Shown: one piece after another, positions 26,071 through 35,348 of the stretch | Position numbering within the stretch: the stretch's first letter is position 1 | Layout: the number at the start of each line of letters is the position of its first letter | From: Paenibacillus cymbidii | GTDB lineage: Bacteria; Bacillota; Bacilli; Paenibacillales; NBRC-103111 | DNA: 64,000 nt | Assembly (NCBI RefSeq): GCF_004764705.1 | Contig: NZ_SHLX01000025.1 | Location: forward strand, 62,001-126,000 | Reading direction: 5' to 3' | Position numbers and translations under genes: made by a program | Notes under the pieces: generated by a model | The model's database searches: none | What the model saw: only the letters and a program-made list of their open reading frames with translations | Told to the model about the DNA's origin: nothing

Positions 26071-26919
26071 TTATATTCGAGTTCCCCGGTATGCCTCCAG
26101 CAAGTCCGCCAACTGATCGACGGCCAGGTCGGGCATCGGACCGGTTCGTCCTTCCTCCTCTGCGGCGATGCGTTGATTCATCCCCGCCCCGCGAATCCAG
26201 ACCGTTCGCATGCCGGCCTGCGCGCCCCCGGCGATATCTGTAAGCAAATTATCTCCCACCATGACGCACTGCTGCGGCCGAACGCCGTACTTGCGCATGC
26301 CGTACTCATACATATAAGCACCGGGCTTGCCTACGTAATTCACAGCTTGGCCCAGGATGGTCTCTACCGCTGCGGTCAAAGCGCCGGTTTCGGGAATTTT
26401 CCGGCCCTGCCCGCCGGGATGGAACGCATCGGGGTTGGCGGCAATGACACGAGCGCCTGCGCTTTCCAGGTCGACAATCCGCTGCAGCTTATCGAAGCTA
26501 AAATCGGTATCTCTGCCGATGACGACGGCATCTGCCCGGCCAGCCGTCTCCCAATCCGCCACTTCATGCCCGCATTGACGGATGGAAAGCGTCAGGCTCT
26601 CCGAACCGATAACCGCCACCGTCTGACGTCCGTATCGTTCCATGAGATAGGCTCCCGTCAAATCCGTTGCGGTAAAGATTTCATCCGCTGCGATATGCAG
26701 ATCCATTCGGAGCAATTTCCGCTCAATTTCCGCAGCCGTCTGGCGCGAGTTGTTGGTGATGACGCCGATCCGTTTCCTATCCTGCCGCAATAATTGAAAC
26801 AATTCCCCGGCGCCCGGAGCTGGCTGGTCCTGATGATAAACGCATCCGTCCAGATCGAAAAAATAGACCGCCGCATTTCGCAGATTCATGCTTTCGCCGT
26901 TCGTTTCCCGCTTCTCCAT
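26071..26919 (-). CDS. HAD-IIA family phosphatase (NagD/AraL-like)
   Basis: 282 aa. ATG 26919 is preferred (GGAGGAAAAGC in front) over the upstream frame to 26997. HAD motif I is FFDLDGCVYH (nucleophile Asp22, acid Asp24), motif II ITNNS, and motif IV MVGDNLLTDIAGG; the cap region (about 90-190) is of the IIA type. Such enzymes dephosphorylate sugar phosphates or nucleotides. The transcript carries a leader of about 150 nt with a stable hairpin. Confidence 0.9.
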   Translation of the reverse strand: MEKRETNGESMNLRNAAVYFFDLDGCVYHQDQPAPGAGELFQLLRQDRKRIGVITNNSRQTAAEIERKLLRMDLHIAADEIFTATDLTGAYLMERYGRQTVAVIGSESLTLSIRQCGHEVADWETAGRADAVVIGRDTDFSFDKLQRIVDLESAGARVIAANPDAFHPGGQGRKIPETGALTAAVETILGQAVNYVGKPGAYMYEYGMRKYGVRPQQCVMVGDNLLTDIAGGAQAGMRTVWIRGAGMNQRIAAEEEGRTGPMPDLAVDQLADLLEAYRGTRI

Positions 26920-26969
26920 GCTTTTCCTCCAGCGCAAGTTTTCTGCCGACGTGGCAACGATAAAACAGA

Positions 26970-27032
26970 AAAGAGAAAGTTCTTCACCAGGGCGCACGAA
27001 TGCATCCCGTGTGTGAAGAGCTTTCTCTCATT
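26970..27032 (-). promoter_or_regulatory. Long leader hairpin upstream of the HAD gene
   Basis: In the minus-strand leader, GAGAAAG-CTCTTCAC pairs with GTGAAGAACTTTCTC (plus-strand 26972-26987 and 27014-27030) and is followed by TTTTCTGTTTT. It looks like a terminator placed before the coding region, so an attenuator is possible. No known riboswitch family was recognised. Confidence 0.45.
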
Positions 27033-27079
27033 CGCCGCTCTTATCCAAACAGGTCTTTCATCTGCTATATTGCAAAACC

Positions 27080-27109
27080 ATATTACCTTTCTGCGAACAA
27101 AGGTGTCAA
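27080..27109 (-). promoter_or_regulatory. SigmaA promoter of the HAD gene
   Basis: Minus strand TTGACA (27104-27109), 18-base spacer, TAATAT (27080-27085). Confidence 0.7.
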
Positions 27110-27169
27110 GACAATTGCGGCCAGGAGACCGAAGCCGCATCCCGTTATACTAGCGGAACGCCGGATCAG

Positions 27170-27198
27170 TTGACAGGGAATCAGCGGTAGCCTATAAT
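27170..27198 (+). promoter_or_regulatory. Consensus sigmaA promoter of the DUF3052-like gene
   Basis: TTGACA (27170-27175), exactly 17 bases, TATAAT (27193-27198): a full consensus match, implying strong expression. Confidence 0.9.
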
Positions 27199-27244
27199 GT
27201 TCCCGATTATGGACCGGCCGAGAGAGCCGGCCGATGATACGGAG

Positions 27245-27628
27245 ATGAACCACGTGGAGAAGGCGATGTTTCAGAAGCTGCATTACAAAAACGGCCGCGC
27301 CGCCGTTCTCGAAGCGCCAGAAGGCTACGAGCTCGGCATCGATGCGGAGAAGGAACTAAACGGCAAGTTCGACTTCGTTCAGCTGTTCGCCAAGGATTCC
27401 GGCGAAGTCAAGGAATGGGTGCCGAAGATCATTCCGGCGCTGCAGGACGACGCGATTTTCTGGATTTGTTATCCGAAGCAATCGGGCAAGTTCAAACCGG
27501 ACATCAACCGCGACAGCTTGTGGGTGTTGATGGAATCGATTTCCAGCTACCGGCCGGTTTCGAATGTCGCCGTTGACGCGACATGGTCGGCGCTGCGCTT
27601 CCGCCACAAAGACAAGGTGAAGAAGTAG
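27245..27628 (+). CDS. DUF3052-like small protein
   Basis: 127 aa, soluble. Blocks VLEAPEGYELG, FDFVQLFAKDSGEVKEW, DDAIFWICYPKQSGKFKPD, NRDSLW and the end VDATWSALRFRH are those of a widespread family of small proteins usually named DUF3052. The function is unknown; the pattern resembles a SAM-like or nucleotide-binding alpha/beta fold without the catalytic part. Start codon choice is uncertain: ATG 27245 and ATG 27266 are both in frame, the second having GGAGAAGG very close. Expression is from a consensus promoter, and a strong terminator follows. Confidence 0.8.
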   Translation: MNHVEKAMFQKLHYKNGRAAVLEAPEGYELGIDAEKELNGKFDFVQLFAKDSGEVKEWVPKIIPALQDDAIFWICYPKQSGKFKPDINRDSLWVLMESISSYRPVSNVAVDATWSALRFRHKDKVKK

Positions 27629-27640
27629 GTTGGCTAGAGG

Positions 27641-27668
27641 AGGAGGGCCCGATGGGCCCTCCTTTTTT
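27641..27668. terminator. Rho-independent terminator
   Basis: Ten-base GC-rich stem AGGAGGGCCC / GGGCCCTCCT with a three-base loop and six T on the plus strand, between convergent genes. Confidence 0.9.
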
Positions 27669-27738
27669 CTTCGCATGTCCGGTACAGACGCTGTCGCTCC
27701 GGGGGAGGGGCGTTGCGGCCCTGGCTCGTTTGGCCGCC

Positions 27739-28986
27739 TCAATCCGGGTACAACTTCAGCGCCAGTCGGCGGAAATCGCGCACGCGATGAAACGTGGCGC
27801 AATCGGCGTCGTGCCGGTTGGGCGCGTTGATGCTGGAGCGGGCGATGACGGCGAGATCGTCGCCGGCGATGACCGGCACGGCGTACATGAACGACTGCGT
27901 CAGCTTGTCGGCGCGGGCGATGCAGCCCGCCTGGAACCAATTCAAGCCGTCCGCGCTGTAGAGCAGCATCAGGAACCGGCGATCGTCGCCTCCCGGCACA
28001 TGGGCGTATACTTCGTCCCGCTTGCCTTCCGCGTCGTTCCAGTCGACGAGCCCCTGGCTGTCGGCGGCCATGTTGGCGACCGCCCAGAACAGGCGCGACG
28101 CTTCGTCCCGGACGATGCAGAACTTCAGCTGGCCGCCGGGCATCGGCGAATACTGGCGGAACGTCAGGCCTAGCTTGCCGTCTCCGTCTCCGCCTTCGCC
28201 TTCGTCGGTTATGTCGAGCACAGCGCACAAATTGCTTGCCGATTGGCCGCGCAGCTTGACCGTCGCGAGCAGCCGCAGCCGGCCGTACACATCGATGACG
28301 TTCGGCTCGAGATAATGGCTGGTGCCGCGCTCCTCGAATTGCGCGTTGACAATCGCATCCGGCGCGCCGGGGAACGGCACCGGATCGGACATACGCCAAT
28401 TGCCGGGATCCATCGGATCGCCCGTCAAGTCGCAGACGATCGCGCGCGGCGCGCGGGCGCCGCCGCGGGGAATGTCCGTCGGCGATTCGTATACGCCGCC
28501 CAGTCCCAGATCGTCAATCGCCCAATACAAGCGGTCGTCCCTGATGACCATGCCGGTGTGGCAGTTCCAGAAGTGCCCCTTGAACAGCGTGACCGGAGCC
28601 GACCAGGTGGCTCCGCCGTCGCCACTCCTCAGCAGCAGCAAGTCGTCGTTGCGGTATTCGGTTCCGCCGGTGAAGGCGAACAAGTACAGATCGCCGCCGT
28701 ATCCCCACGGACAAGCGGAGTAGTAAGGCAGCTCGCCGAGCTGCTGCCACGTTTCGCCGCCGTCCGTGCTGCGAAGCATATGCGTGCGGCTCTGCGCCGC
28801 GCGGCGCTCGCGGCTCCAGCGGAAGCGCGGGACGACCGGCACCGCCGCAAGCAGCGACCCGTCGCCCGCCAGCGTCATGCCGCAGCCTTCGACGTAACGT
28901 TCGCCGTCGTCGTTGCGCCATATCGTCGTGTACGATGGCGCGAGCGGCAAGGCGCTTTCGATTGCAGATGTGTCGGATCGTTTCAT
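27739..28986 (-). CDS. Sialidase-fold (BNR/Asp-box) protein
   Basis: 415 aa without signal peptide. Two Asp boxes are clear, STDGGETW (about 73-80) and SGDGGATW (about 121-128), the hallmark of six-bladed sialidase-type propellers. Other active-site features (an Arg triad, Tyr/Glu pair) could not be assigned, so it may be a sialidase-like hydrolase of another specificity or an unsaturated-glycan enzyme. ATG 28986 follows GGGAGCAGCCG, 12 bases after the binding-protein stop, so it is the last gene of the importer operon and probably acts in the cytoplasm on imported oligosaccharide. Confidence 0.85.
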   Translation of the reverse strand: MKRSDTSAIESALPLAPSYTTIWRNDDGERYVEGCGMTLAGDGSLLAAVPVVPRFRWSRERRAAQSRTHMLRSTDGGETWQQLGELPYYSACPWGYGGDLYLFAFTGGTEYRNDDLLLLRSGDGGATWSAPVTLFKGHFWNCHTGMVIRDDRLYWAIDDLGLGGVYESPTDIPRGGARAPRAIVCDLTGDPMDPGNWRMSDPVPFPGAPDAIVNAQFEERGTSHYLEPNVIDVYGRLRLLATVKLRGQSASNLCAVLDITDEGEGGDGDGKLGLTFRQYSPMPGGQLKFCIVRDEASRLFWAVANMAADSQGLVDWNDAEGKRDEVYAHVPGGDDRRFLMLLYSADGLNWFQAGCIARADKLTQSFMYAVPVIAGDDLAVIARSSINAPNRHDADCATFHRVRDFRRLALKLYPD

Positions 28987-28998
28987 CGGCTGCTCCCG

Positions 28999-30618
28999 TT
29001 ATTTTTTGGCTGTCGCCTTATAGTTGTCGTACGTCTTCTGGTATACCGCCAGCAATTTGTCCAAGCCCAGCGAACGGATTTTGTCGACAAACTTGTCATA
29101 GTTGGCGAGCGGCTCCGAGCCGAGAATGAATTTCGCTTCCATCTCCTTGACGTAGGTCAGGATGTCGTTCGACGTCAAGTTGATCAGCTTCAGATCGTCC
29201 TCCGAGAAGAAAATGTCCGGATACGCCACGCGGCCGTAATTGTCGAACAAATTGTACAACCCGTCGAGGAACACCTTCTGCGCGCCCGTCTTCGGAGCGG
29301 TCGCCTTCAGCTCCTTGTCCGTCTGGTAATAGTAAGGGTACGGCGCGGCGATCGGCGCGATCTCCGCATTGACCCAGCCGAAGTTATTGCCGGCGAACGC
29401 TTCCGGCAGCTTGTCGGGCTGGAGAATGCCGTCCTTGTATATCGGCTCGGGATGACGGATCGCAAAGGCAAAGTCTTCCTCGTACCCCTTGTCGATAATC
29501 CGCATCGTCAACTCCTTGTTCTTGTTCGCCTTCGTCATCGCAAACGCGATGTTGTTGCTGTTGTCGGTCACCGGCCATATCGGCGCAGGGTTCGACGGGC
29601 TCGTAAGCGGCAGGAGCACGGCGTATTGCAGCTGCTGGGCCGGATCGGTCAGCATCGTATGCGCGGCGGAGTAGCCGAACACTCCATATTTCAGCGCGTT
29701 GCCCTTCGCCTTGTGCTGCGCGTCCGTTTGGGTAAAATATTCCGGATCGAGCAGCCCTTCCTTCTGCAGCTTGTTCATGTAAGTCAAATATTCCTTGTAG
29801 CGCGGATCGGTCATGACAAATTTGACTTTGTCCGCGTCCGTAAAGAAGAAATTGCCCAAATTGTTCAAATCGTTGACAACCGGGAATCCGAGCCCCGTCA
29901 AAACGATCGTGCCGACGTTGTACATCCCGTTGCCCGGCAAACCGGACAGCGGAATCGCCTTTTTCTCCGTCTTGAACGCCTGCAGCACTTTGTAGAAGTC
30001 GTCCAGCGTCTTTGGCATGTCGAGCTTCAGCTCGGTCAGCCATTGCCGGTTGATGAACATGCGGGAGCGCACCTGATTGTGGCGGCCGTTGTCGACGAAC
30101 GGCAGCGTATAAATGTTGCCGTCCGGCGCCGTTTGCGACGACAGCATTTTCGGATACTGTTGATTGACCCGCTTCACATTCGGCGCGTATTTATCGACCA
30201 GTTCGCCGAGCGGCACGATTTGGCCGGACTGGCTGAAGCGCAGGATATCCTGCTTGCTGAGCAGGCTGCCGATGATATAATCCGGCAAATCGCTGGCGGA
30301 GAACGCCAGATTGACCTTCTCCTTCGCTACCTCGCGTTCGACGGGGATGAACTGGAACTTGACGTTGAACTCCTTCTCCAGCTCGGTGAACACCTTCATC
30401 TTTTCCAGCGGCCCGGTCACCGTATCTTTGGCGATCATCACCTTGAGCGTCACCGGCTCCGCCGACTTGCCGCCGGCCGGCGTCGCTCCGGACGCCGTGC
30501 TTTGCGGCGACGCCGATGGCGCCGAGCTGCCGGACGATCCGCTTTTGGAGCATGCAACGGCTGTCGTCAGGACAAGCGCAAGCGACAACCCCACCGCTGC
30601 CAATCGTTTTGTTTTCAT
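28999..30618 (-). CDS. Sugar ABC transporter substrate-binding lipoprotein (LplA type)
   Basis: 539 aa. Start at ATG 30618 with GGAGGGGAAACGGA; the longer frame to 30747 lacks a signal peptide. Signal sequence MKTKRLAAVGLSLALVL with lipobox (AVAC, Cys23), then a Ser/Pro/Ala linker and an oligosaccharide-binding fold. It lies 151 bases after the second permease, and the intervening bases show no obvious terminator. The operon order is LplB-LplC-binding protein-sialidase-like enzyme. The predicted substrate is a glycan suited to that enzyme. Confidence 0.93.
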   Translation of the reverse strand: MKTKRLAAVGLSLALVLTTAVACSKSGSSGSSAPSASPQSTASGATPAGGKSAEPVTLKVMIAKDTVTGPLEKMKVFTELEKEFNVKFQFIPVEREVAKEKVNLAFSASDLPDYIIGSLLSKQDILRFSQSGQIVPLGELVDKYAPNVKRVNQQYPKMLSSQTAPDGNIYTLPFVDNGRHNQVRSRMFINRQWLTELKLDMPKTLDDFYKVLQAFKTEKKAIPLSGLPGNGMYNVGTIVLTGLGFPVVNDLNNLGNFFFTDADKVKFVMTDPRYKEYLTYMNKLQKEGLLDPEYFTQTDAQHKAKGNALKYGVFGYSAAHTMLTDPAQQLQYAVLLPLTSPSNPAPIWPVTDNSNNIAFAMTKANKNKELTMRIIDKGYEEDFAFAIRHPEPIYKDGILQPDKLPEAFAGNNFGWVNAEIAPIAAPYPYYYQTDKELKATAPKTGAQKVFLDGLYNLFDNYGRVAYPDIFFSEDDLKLINLTSNDILTYVKEMEAKFILGSEPLANYDKFVDKIRSLGLDKLLAVYQKTYDNYKATAKK

Positions 30619-30769
30619 TCCGTTTCCCCTCCGGTTTGCCTCGTTTTCGTTTGCACCTAACGCTGTTGCCCGTTTCCGGTTCCGCTTCCGATTCCGTGCC
30701 TTGCGAATACATTCTTGCCGCATTGCCGGTTCTCCTGCCCGCCTCACCTCCCTTGCGCGATGCCGCGCA

Positions 30770-31660
30770 TCAGCTCTTGATCGCGCCGACCAGCATGCCC
30801 TTGACGAAAAACCGCTGCAGAAACGGATACACGATCAGGAGCGGCGCTGCAGCGACGATGACCAGCCCGTATTTCATCATGTCGGCCAGCCTGGATCTGC
30901 GGGTAAAGTCGGTCAACGCCTCCACAGAATCGTTAAGGCTGCCGCTCGACTGCTGCTGCAGAAGCAACGTGCGCAGGACGAGCTGCAGCGGGTATTTGGC
31001 GTCGTCATTCAAATAAATAAGCGCGCTGAAAAACTGGTTCCAGTGGCCGACGCCATAGAACAGCGCCATGACGGCGACGATCGGCGCCGACAGCGGCAGC
31101 GCGATGCCGACGAACATGCGGAAGTCGGAGGCGCCGTCCGTTTTGGCCGATTCGTACAGCTCGTACGGGATGCTGCTGGCAAAATACGTCCGGCAAATGA
31201 TGATGTTGTACATACTGGCGGCACCGGGCAAGATGAGCGCCCACATCGAATTGCGCAAGCCGAGCTCGGTGACGAGCAAATAGGTCGGAATGAGACCGCC
31301 GCTGAAAAACATCGTAAGCGCGAACAGAAAAGCGATGACGTTGCGGCCTTCCGTCTCACGCCGCGACAGCGCGTAGGCCGCGCTCAGCGTTACCGCAAGA
31401 TTGATGAGCGTGCCGACGACCGTATATACAATTGTGTTCGCATACCCGCGCCAGATCGGCGCATAGTCCAGTATTTCCCTGTATCCTTCCAGATTAAAGC
31501 CGGCGGGCAACAGCACTACCTGCCCGCTGTTGACCATCTGCGGCTCGCTGACCGAAGCGCTCAGCACGAACAGCAGCGGATAGGCAACGACAAGCGCCGC
31601 CAGCAGCAGGAACGCATAGATGACGACAGTGACCGTTCTATCTTGAGCCGAATCTTTCAC
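30770..31660 (-). CDS. Carbohydrate ABC transporter permease (LplC/YtcP type)
   Basis: 296 aa, six membrane segments. GTG 31660 follows GAGGAGGGC. EAA loop ELYESAKTDGASDFRMFVGI and C-terminal FFVKGMLVGAIKS define the LplC type. The gene starts 12 bases after the partner permease. Confidence 0.95.
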   Translation of the reverse strand: MKDSAQDRTVTVVIYAFLLLAALVVAYPLLFVLSASVSEPQMVNSGQVVLLPAGFNLEGYREILDYAPIWRGYANTIVYTVVGTLINLAVTLSAAYALSRRETEGRNVIAFLFALTMFFSGGLIPTYLLVTELGLRNSMWALILPGAASMYNIIICRTYFASSIPYELYESAKTDGASDFRMFVGIALPLSAPIVAVMALFYGVGHWNQFFSALIYLNDDAKYPLQLVLRTLLLQQQSSGSLNDSVEALTDFTRRSRLADMMKYGLVIVAAAPLLIVYPFLQRFFVKGMLVGAIKS

Positions 31661-31672
31661 CGCTTGCCCTCC

Positions 31673-32629
31673 TCACCATAAGCCCGTTTGGCTGACCCGC
31701 TTCGCCGCGCTATTCAGCAGCACTAGCAGGATGAAATTGACGACCGAATTGAACAGGCCGATCGCCGCCGTGTAGCTGAACTCCCCGTTCAGGATGCCCG
31801 ACTTGTACACGTACGTCTGGATCACTTCCGACACGCCGAGGTTCACCTGGTTCTGCATCAGGAAGATGCGCTCGAAGCCGACGTTCAAAATGTGACCGCA
31901 GTTGAGCAGAAGCAAAATGACGATCGTCGGCAAAATAGCCGGCACATTGATGAAGCGGATGCGCTGCAGCTTGCCGGCGCCGTCGATCGTCGCCGCTTCG
32001 TGCAGCTCGGGATTGACGCCGGCCAGCGCGGCCAAATAAATAATCGCGTTCCAGCCGGTATGCTGCCAGACGATCGAAAGCAAATACACCGGCAAAAAGT
32101 TGTCCGGATCGAGCAGGAAGTTGACTCTTTCCATGCCGAGCGCGGCCATTGCGTTGTTGACCGCCCCCGACGTCGGCGACAGGAACAGGTTGACCATTCC
32201 TACGACGACCACGATCGAGATGAAGTGCGGCGCGTAAGTAATCGTTTGCACAGCTTTGCGGAAGCGGGCGTTGCCGACTTCGTTCAGCATAAGCGCAAGC
32301 AAAATCGGCAGCGGGAACGTGACGACGATTTCGCAGGCGGAGATGAGCAGCGTGTTGGTCAGTATTTGCATGAATACGGGCCGCGTAAGAAACAGCTGGA
32401 AGTTCTCCCAGCCGACCCAGCCGCCGCCTAACAAGCCGTCGCCGATGCGGTAGTCTTTGAAGGCAAGCGTGATGCCGTACAGCGGAACATAATGGAACAG
32501 CACGAAGTACAGCGCCGCAGGCAGCAGCAGCAGGTACAACTGCGGGTGCTTGCGCAGCGCCTTGACCAATACGGAGCGGCGTCTCATCCGGGTAACGTCC
32601 GCAGGCAAATCGAGCGGTTGTGCGTTCAA
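31673..32629 (-). CDS. Sugar ABC transporter permease (LplB type)
   Basis: 318 aa from TTG 32629, which has AGGGGATGAGA in front; the frame is open to 32746 but without another good site, and ATG 32587 is the next possible start. KHPQLYLLLLPAALYFVLFHY at the start and the loop ELHEAATIDGAGKLQRIRFI are typical of LplB. First gene of the second importer operon, divergent from the membrane AraC regulator at 32909. Confidence 0.93.
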   Translation of the reverse strand: MNAQPLDLPADVTRMRRRSVLVKALRKHPQLYLLLLPAALYFVLFHYVPLYGITLAFKDYRIGDGLLGGGWVGWENFQLFLTRPVFMQILTNTLLISACEIVVTFPLPILLALMLNEVGNARFRKAVQTITYAPHFISIVVVVGMVNLFLSPTSGAVNNAMAALGMERVNFLLDPDNFLPVYLLSIVWQHTGWNAIIYLAALAGVNPELHEAATIDGAGKLQRIRFINVPAILPTIVILLLLNCGHILNVGFERIFLMQNQVNLGVSEVIQTYVYKSGILNGEFSYTAAIGLFNSVVNFILLVLLNSAAKRVSQTGLW

Positions 32630-32751
32630 GCGAATCTCATCCCCTGTTCGTTCGATCTGTTGCTCCCTCACTATAGCTGCCGGTCGTGCGGCAGTATAGT
32701 TGTGAATCCCACGGCAGGTGGCGATAACGAGCGGATGGTCGAACAAGCGAA

Positions 32752-32789
32752 GGTTGTAAAAGCGGGGATAGGTTGTAAATGCGGGGATC
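32752..32789. repeat. Two 19-base direct repeats, likely regulator binding site
   Basis: GGTTGTAAAAGCGGGGATA (32752-32770) is followed at once by GGTTGTAAATGCGGGGATC (32771-32789), 17 of 19 identical. AraC-type proteins bind such head-to-tail sites; the place, between the importer operon and its AraC gene, fits an activator site. Confidence 0.6.
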
Positions 32790-32813
32790 GGCCGTTTGCC
32801 CGGTTGAAAGCGG

Positions 32814-32843
32814 TTGCTTCCCGGGACGCAACGTTGTTACAAT
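32814..32843 (+). promoter_or_regulatory. Possible promoter of the membrane AraC gene
   Basis: TTGCTT (32814-32819), 18-base spacer, TACAAT (32838-32843). Confidence 0.45.
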
Positions 32844-32908
32844 GATGCTGTCGCGGCCCATAAGCCCGCGCAAGCTCGCATTCGACTCAATATGAAGTGG
32901 GGATAAGG

Positions 32909-35158
32909 ATGAAGCGAATGCCGGATGTTATTTCCCGAAGCGTACTGTTCAAATTTCTGCTCTCGTTCCTTGCCGTGTTCATGCTGCCGATGCTGTTGCT
33001 CGGCTTCGTTATTTATCGCGATTCCTATGTCAAAGTGAAGTCGACGCTGGAGCAATCCGCCCTCGATTCGCTCGTTCAGCTGCGCGGCTATGCCGATTCG
33101 CGGCAGCGCGAGCTGCAGTATACGACCGAACGCATCCGTCACGATTACACGCTGCAGCACTATTCGATTCTGGAAGGCCCGGAAGCCCAGCTGCGCGCGA
33201 TCGATCGCCTCAATATGTACAAAGCCGACGATTCCGCCGTGCAGGAAATCATGCTGTACGTGCGCGAAGGAAGCGACCTCGTCTTCACTTCGCGCGGCAT
33301 TATTACGCTGCAGGCGCTGGCCGCCTCCTCGCTGCGCTCCTCGTCGGCCGAGCAGGAGCAGTTTCTGAACATGATGCGCACGGCGGCAGCGCCCTACGTT
33401 CGTCCGTCGGGCCCGGTCTTCACGAGCACGGGCGCTCAGTCGGATATCATGATGTATCTGTTCCCGATTCCTCCCGACGTCGACGAGCCGCAGGCGTCGC
33501 TGCTCTATTTTGTCCCGCAGTCCGGTTTCGCGGCGATCACGCAAAGCCTGCTGCAGCGGACGGGCGGCAGCGCGGGCATATTGGACGAACAGGGGCGGTC
33601 GCTGGCGGTATTCGGAGACCGCGCGGAGACGCAGCAAGCGGTTCGTCCGGATGACAATCGTGCCATTTCGTCCGTTCGTATCGACGGCCGTTCCTATACG
33701 TACATTCGCAGCGTGTCCGACCGCAACGGCTGGACGTATTGGGCGCTGCTGCCGCAATCCGCGTTCTACAAGCCCGTCTCGCAGAAGCAAACCGGGCTGC
33801 TGCTGAGCGGCGCCGGCTTGCTGCTGATCGGTTTGCTGCTGATCGGCACGCTGTCGTTCCTGCACTATCGGCCGATGAACCGGTTCCGGCATGCGTTGCG
33901 CCGGCATTTTCCGGAATCGCGACGCACCCGCCCGCGCAGCGAATGGAAAGAAATCGAAGCGAACCTCGACGCGCTCCGTACGCGTCAGGCGGTCACACGG
34001 CGCCAAATCATCGAAAATTTGCTGCATCAACGCGAGACCTATGCGGCGAAACGCCATTATGTCGCTTCCGGGCTGCTGCTCGATTGCGAATGGACGGCGG
34101 TCGTGCTGATGCGTACAGAGAAGGAAGAGGCGGGGCTGCTGAATGCGGAGATGGAGGCGCTGATGGACCGGCTCGAGGCGGAGCACGCCGAAGCCGGCAT
34201 TCGTTTGTATTGCACGGGTCTCGAACGGCTGAGCGATTGCGCACTGCTCGTGAACGCGCCGGAACCGGACTTGCCGGCACTGCGCCTGCGGCTCGCGGCG
34301 ATTCGCGAATCGCTGGCGGACCGGCAGCTTCGCTGCGCGTTCGGCATCGGCAGTTGGCAGGCCGGGGCGGACGGCATTCACCGCTCCTATGTGGAGGCGT
34401 CGGCGGCGCTTGACAAGGCGGACAGCTTGACAAAGGAGGAGCCGGCAATCGTGGCATTCGTGGAAATGAAGGCGATCGCCGCCCCGGACGTCGATTGGTT
34501 CCCGCTGAAGGAGCAGCTTCGCTTCTTGCACAGCTTGAAGCAAGGGGATGCGGAGGAGGCGGAAGCGTGTCTGGACGAAATTGTCGCTACCGTTCGCCGG
34601 CACGCCTCCTCGTTTCTATTGTCCAAGTATGTATGCCTGGACCTCATTACACAGGTGATCCGCACGCTGCAGCAGGAGAAGCTCGACTACGACCCGGAGC
34701 GGCTGCACCACCTGCTGCAGTTTACCGGCATCGACGAACTGGAGGCGATGCTGACGCAAATCGCGCATGCGATCTGCGCCGAGGTGGCGCTGCGCAAGTC
34801 CCGGCATACGTCGACGCTGGCCGCGCAAATCGTCGAAGGCATCGATCGCGAATATACCCGCGCCGAGTTTGGGCTCGACTGGGTCGCCGACCGGTTTCAG
34901 CTATCGCCCTCGCACGTAAGCAAGCTCGTGAAGGCGCAAACCGGCGTCAGCTTCGCCCAATACTTATCCGATCTGCGCATGGAGGAAGCGAAGCGGCTGC
35001 TCGCCGAAACGGCATGCCCGATTCACGACATCGTCCAGCGCATCGGTTATATCGATCCGAAAAATTTCATGCGCAAATTCAAAAACGAAGTCGGCATCAC
35101 GCCCGGCGAATTCCGCAAGCAGCACAAACGGGAGCAGCCGTCGGTCAGCAGACATTGA
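32909..35158 (+). CDS. Membrane-anchored AraC family regulator (YesS/YtdP type)
   Basis: 749 aa. ATG 32909 follows GGGGAT. A membrane helix at about 12-33 and a second at about 288-310 enclose an extracellular Cache-like sensor of about 250 residues; a cytoplasmic linker of about 330 residues follows, and the last about 100 residues are an AraC domain (LDWVADRFQLSPSHVSKLVK, then IDPKNFMRKFKNEVG). This is a one-component transmembrane regulator that joins sensing outside to DNA binding inside. It is divergent from the second importer operon, which it presumably activates. Confidence 0.93.
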   Translation: MKRMPDVISRSVLFKFLLSFLAVFMLPMLLLGFVIYRDSYVKVKSTLEQSALDSLVQLRGYADSRQRELQYTTERIRHDYTLQHYSILEGPEAQLRAIDRLNMYKADDSAVQEIMLYVREGSDLVFTSRGIITLQALAASSLRSSSAEQEQFLNMMRTAAAPYVRPSGPVFTSTGAQSDIMMYLFPIPPDVDEPQASLLYFVPQSGFAAITQSLLQRTGGSAGILDEQGRSLAVFGDRAETQQAVRPDDNRAISSVRIDGRSYTYIRSVSDRNGWTYWALLPQSAFYKPVSQKQTGLLLSGAGLLLIGLLLIGTLSFLHYRPMNRFRHALRRHFPESRRTRPRSEWKEIEANLDALRTRQAVTRRQIIENLLHQRETYAAKRHYVASGLLLDCEWTAVVLMRTEKEEAGLLNAEMEALMDRLEAEHAEAGIRLYCTGLERLSDCALLVNAPEPDLPALRLRLAAIRESLADRQLRCAFGIGSWQAGADGIHRSYVEASAALDKADSLTKEEPAIVAFVEMKAIAAPDVDWFPLKEQLRFLHSLKQGDAEEAEACLDEIVATVRRHASSFLLSKYVCLDLITQVIRTLQQEKLDYDPERLHHLLQFTGIDELEAMLTQIAHAICAEVALRKSRHTSTLAAQIVEGIDREYTRAEFGLDWVADRFQLSPSHVSKLVKAQTGVSFAQYLSDLRMEEAKRLLAETACPIHDIVQRIGYIDPKNFMRKFKNEVGITPGEFRKQHKREQPSVSRH

Positions 35159-35226
35159 GCAGCGGCAGCGAGGAACTGGAAATTCAAATCCTTCGTTCGA
35201 ACAAGCGGCGCTCCCCGAGCCGTAGC

Positions 35227-35348
35227 GGGATTATGTATGAAATTTCGCATACATTCGGCGCGATCCGGGGCGGTGGCGGGATTAGGTATGAAGTTTCGCA
35301 TACATTCGGCGCGATCCGGGGCGGTGGCGGGATTAGGTATGAAATTTC
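35227..35348. repeat. 51-base tandem repeats with palindromic core (class III), copy 1
   Basis: About 2.4 units starting at 35227, 35278 and 35329; units one and two agree at 49 of 51 positions. Each contains GTATGAAATTTCGCATAC or a one-base variant, a near-perfect palindrome, followed by ATTCGGC. Related units of 52 bases lie at 44270-44455. The array sits between the convergent AraC and GH31 genes. Confidence 0.85.

Noticed and set aside
28243..30660. An open frame of 805 codons on the plus strand
   Set aside because: It lies entirely antisense to the sialidase-fold and binding-protein genes, is arginine-rich without any recognisable domain, and results from high GC at third codon positions of the true genes.
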